Both the position numbers and the translations under genes were made by a program. From an uncultured Janibacter sp. (GTDB lineage: Bacteria; Actinomycetota; Actinomycetes; Actinomycetales; Dermatophilaceae), in NCBI GenBank assembly GCA_946222495.1, contig CAMICF010000050.1, forward strand, positions 1-15,427: a DNA stretch of 15,427 nt, in the 5' to 3' direction. The notes under the pieces are model-generated. The model ran no database searches. It was not told where the DNA came from and saw nothing but the letters and a program-made list of their open reading frames with translations. This document shows, one piece after another, positions 14,620 to 15,427 of the stretch. The number at the start of each line of letters is the position of its first letter. The stretch's first letter is position 1.

Positions 14620-15201
14620 ATGGCTGACGACGCACCTTCAGGCCCCGGCCCGGACACGTGGCGGCTCCTGGCGCACCCGTTGCGCTCCCGCATCCTCGCC
14701 CACCTGCGGCTGCACGGGGGCGCGACGGCCGCCGACCTGGCCCGCGCCCTCGGCAGCAACACCGGGGCCACGAGCTATCACGCCCGCGTCCTCGCCGACG
14801 CGGGCCTCGTCACGGACACCGGGCTCGGCGACGGCCGGTCGCGGGTGTGGGCCGCCGCCGAGGAGGACGAGGACTCGGGCGTCGACACCACCGTCGCGGT
14901 GAGCACGATCTCCGACGCGGACGAGCTCGCCGACGCCCTGTGGCTCGCCCACGACCTCGTCGACCACCACGCGCAGCGCCTCCACGGGTGGATCGACGCC
15001 CAGGTCTCCTGGCCCCTCGTGTGGCAGGAGGAGTGCGGGCTCGACGACCGCGAGGTCCTCGTCGACGAGACCCAGCTCGCCGCCCTGCGCGCCGAGCTCG
15101 GCGCCGTCCTCGACCGCTACCGCCGGCGCGGCGCGGGAACGCCCGGCGCCCGCCGAGTCACCGCGGTCGTTGGGCTCACCCCGCTCCCCCGACGGGCTTA
15201 G
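14620..15201 (+). CDS. ArsR-like winged-helix transcriptional regulator
   Basis: A 193-residue DNA-binding protein. Residues about 8-78 form a winged helix of the ArsR/helix-turn-helix 20 type: HPLRSRILAHLRLHGG (helices 1-2), ATAADLARALGSNTGATSYHARVLADAGLV (helix-turn-helix) and DTGLGDGRSRVWAA (wing). The remaining acidic segment (about 80-170) is mostly helical and may bind a ligand or a partner. No metal-binding cysteine cluster of classical ArsR/SmtB sensors is seen, so the signal is unknown. The ATG at 14620 is preferred to an upstream in-frame TTG at 14602, which lies inside the palindromic operator. The stop codon TAG is also the first three bases of the lepB -10 box. Likely autoregulated; targets unknown. 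Confidence 0.85.
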   Translation: MADDAPSGPGPDTWRLLAHPLRSRILAHLRLHGGATAADLARALGSNTGATSYHARVLADAGLVTDTGLGDGRSRVWAAAEEDEDSGVDTTVAVSTISDADELADALWLAHDLVDHHAQRLHGWIDAQVSWPLVWQEECGLDDREVLVDETQLAALRAELGAVLDRYRRRGAGTPGARRVTAVVGLTPLPRRA

Positions 15202-15210
15202 TCTGTGCCG
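15199..15210 (+). promoter_or_regulatory. Putative leaderless promoter of the signal peptidase gene
   Basis: TAGTCT at 15199-15204 fits TANNNT and ends six bases before the GTG at 15211. The hexamer begins with the TAG stop codon of the upstream regulator gene. An in-frame GTG at 15205 is a less likely start because it would lie in this gap. Confidence 0.5.
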
Positions 15211-15427
15211 GTGGGCGAAGGACGGAGACGGCAGCAGCGACCCCTGGTCCTCGACATCCTCGTCCGGGTCGTCATCGCCTTCGCCGTCCTCGCCGTCGTC
15301 ACCCACGTCCTCGTCCGCCCCTTCGTCGTGCCGTCGGAGTCGATGGAGCCGACGATCATGACCGGCGACCGCGTCGTCGCCCGGGTCCTCGCCGTCGACG
15401 AGGACGACCTCGACCGCGGTGAGGTCA
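15211..15427 (+). CDS. lepB: Signal peptidase I (3' end outside window)
   Basis: The N-terminal 72 residues of a type I signal peptidase, the membrane serine/lysine protease that removes signal peptides from exported proteins. A short basic N-terminus (GEGRRRQQR) precedes one membrane segment (about residues 14-35, LDILVRVVIAFAVLAVVTHVLV). RPFVVPSESMEPTI follows, with the catalytic serine S44 directly before M45, as in the family motif. Next comes MTGDRVV, typical of the family. The catalytic lysine would lie beyond the window. GTG at 15211 gives a normal N-terminus and has a -10 box six bases upstream. The frame is open to the last base. It starts nine bases after the regulator gene. Confidence 0.93.
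   Translation, partial: MGEGRRRQQRPLVLDILVRVVIAFAVLAVVTHVLVRPFVVPSESMEPTIMTGDRVVARVLAVDEDDLDRGEV

Overview
The window looks like ordinary chromosomal sequence of a high-GC Gram-positive bacterium (Actinomycetota), probably in Micrococcales near Intrasporangiaceae/Janibacter. The basis is very high G+C with strongly GC-rich third codon positions, the gene order xseA-xseB-DUF4245-glpX, the long acidic N-terminal extension on ribosomal protein S9, and frequent promoter boxes of the TANNNT type placed six bases before a start codon. The family placement is inference; the phylum is well supported.

Layout, left to right. 1-1476 (+): the 3' part of xseA, then xseB (exonuclease VII). 1522-2127 (-): a membrane-anchored DUF4245 protein, divergent from 2196-4165 (+): glpX (class II fructose-1,6-bisphosphatase), coupled to a PfkB-family sugar kinase. 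4153-4208: an unusual pair of 24-bp repeats between two convergent gene ends. 4211-8580 (-): a complete four-gene sugar ABC importer in the order binding lipoprotein, permease, permease, ATPase. It resembles the mycobacterial trehalose importer LpqY-SugABC. 8710-10687 (+): a small beta-carbonic anhydrase, an amino acid dehydrogenase of the Glu/Leu/Phe/Val family, and an NTF2-like protein overlapping the dehydrogenase by 4 bp. 10709-12058 (-): glmM (phosphoglucosamine mutase), divergent from 12191-13327 (+): a YbdK-type carboxylate-amine ligase. 13391-14380 (-): rpsI and rplM (read rplM to rpsI), separated from the ligase by a strong hairpin terminator. 14620-15201 (+): an ArsR-like winged-helix regulator with a perfect palindrome over its promoter. 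15211-end (+): the start of a type I signal peptidase gene.

Most genes are housekeeping: DNA repair, gluconeogenesis, sugar uptake, CO2/bicarbonate exchange, amino acid metabolism, cell wall precursor synthesis, translation and protein export. The ABC importer and the PfkB kinase/GlpX pair are both carbohydrate functions, but they are on opposite strands and nothing shows that they act together. I saw no tRNA, rRNA, CRISPR array, insertion sequence, prophage gene or defence system, and no gene-free stretch above 300 bases; the longest gap is 14381-14619.

I did not find a convincing new biological system. The points most worth a second look are non-coding: the repeated imperfect palindrome at 4153-4208, two mRNA-leader hairpins (rplM and glmM) with an identical loop and closing base pairs, three promoter-proximal inverted repeats that look like operators, and repeated use of apparently leaderless start sites.
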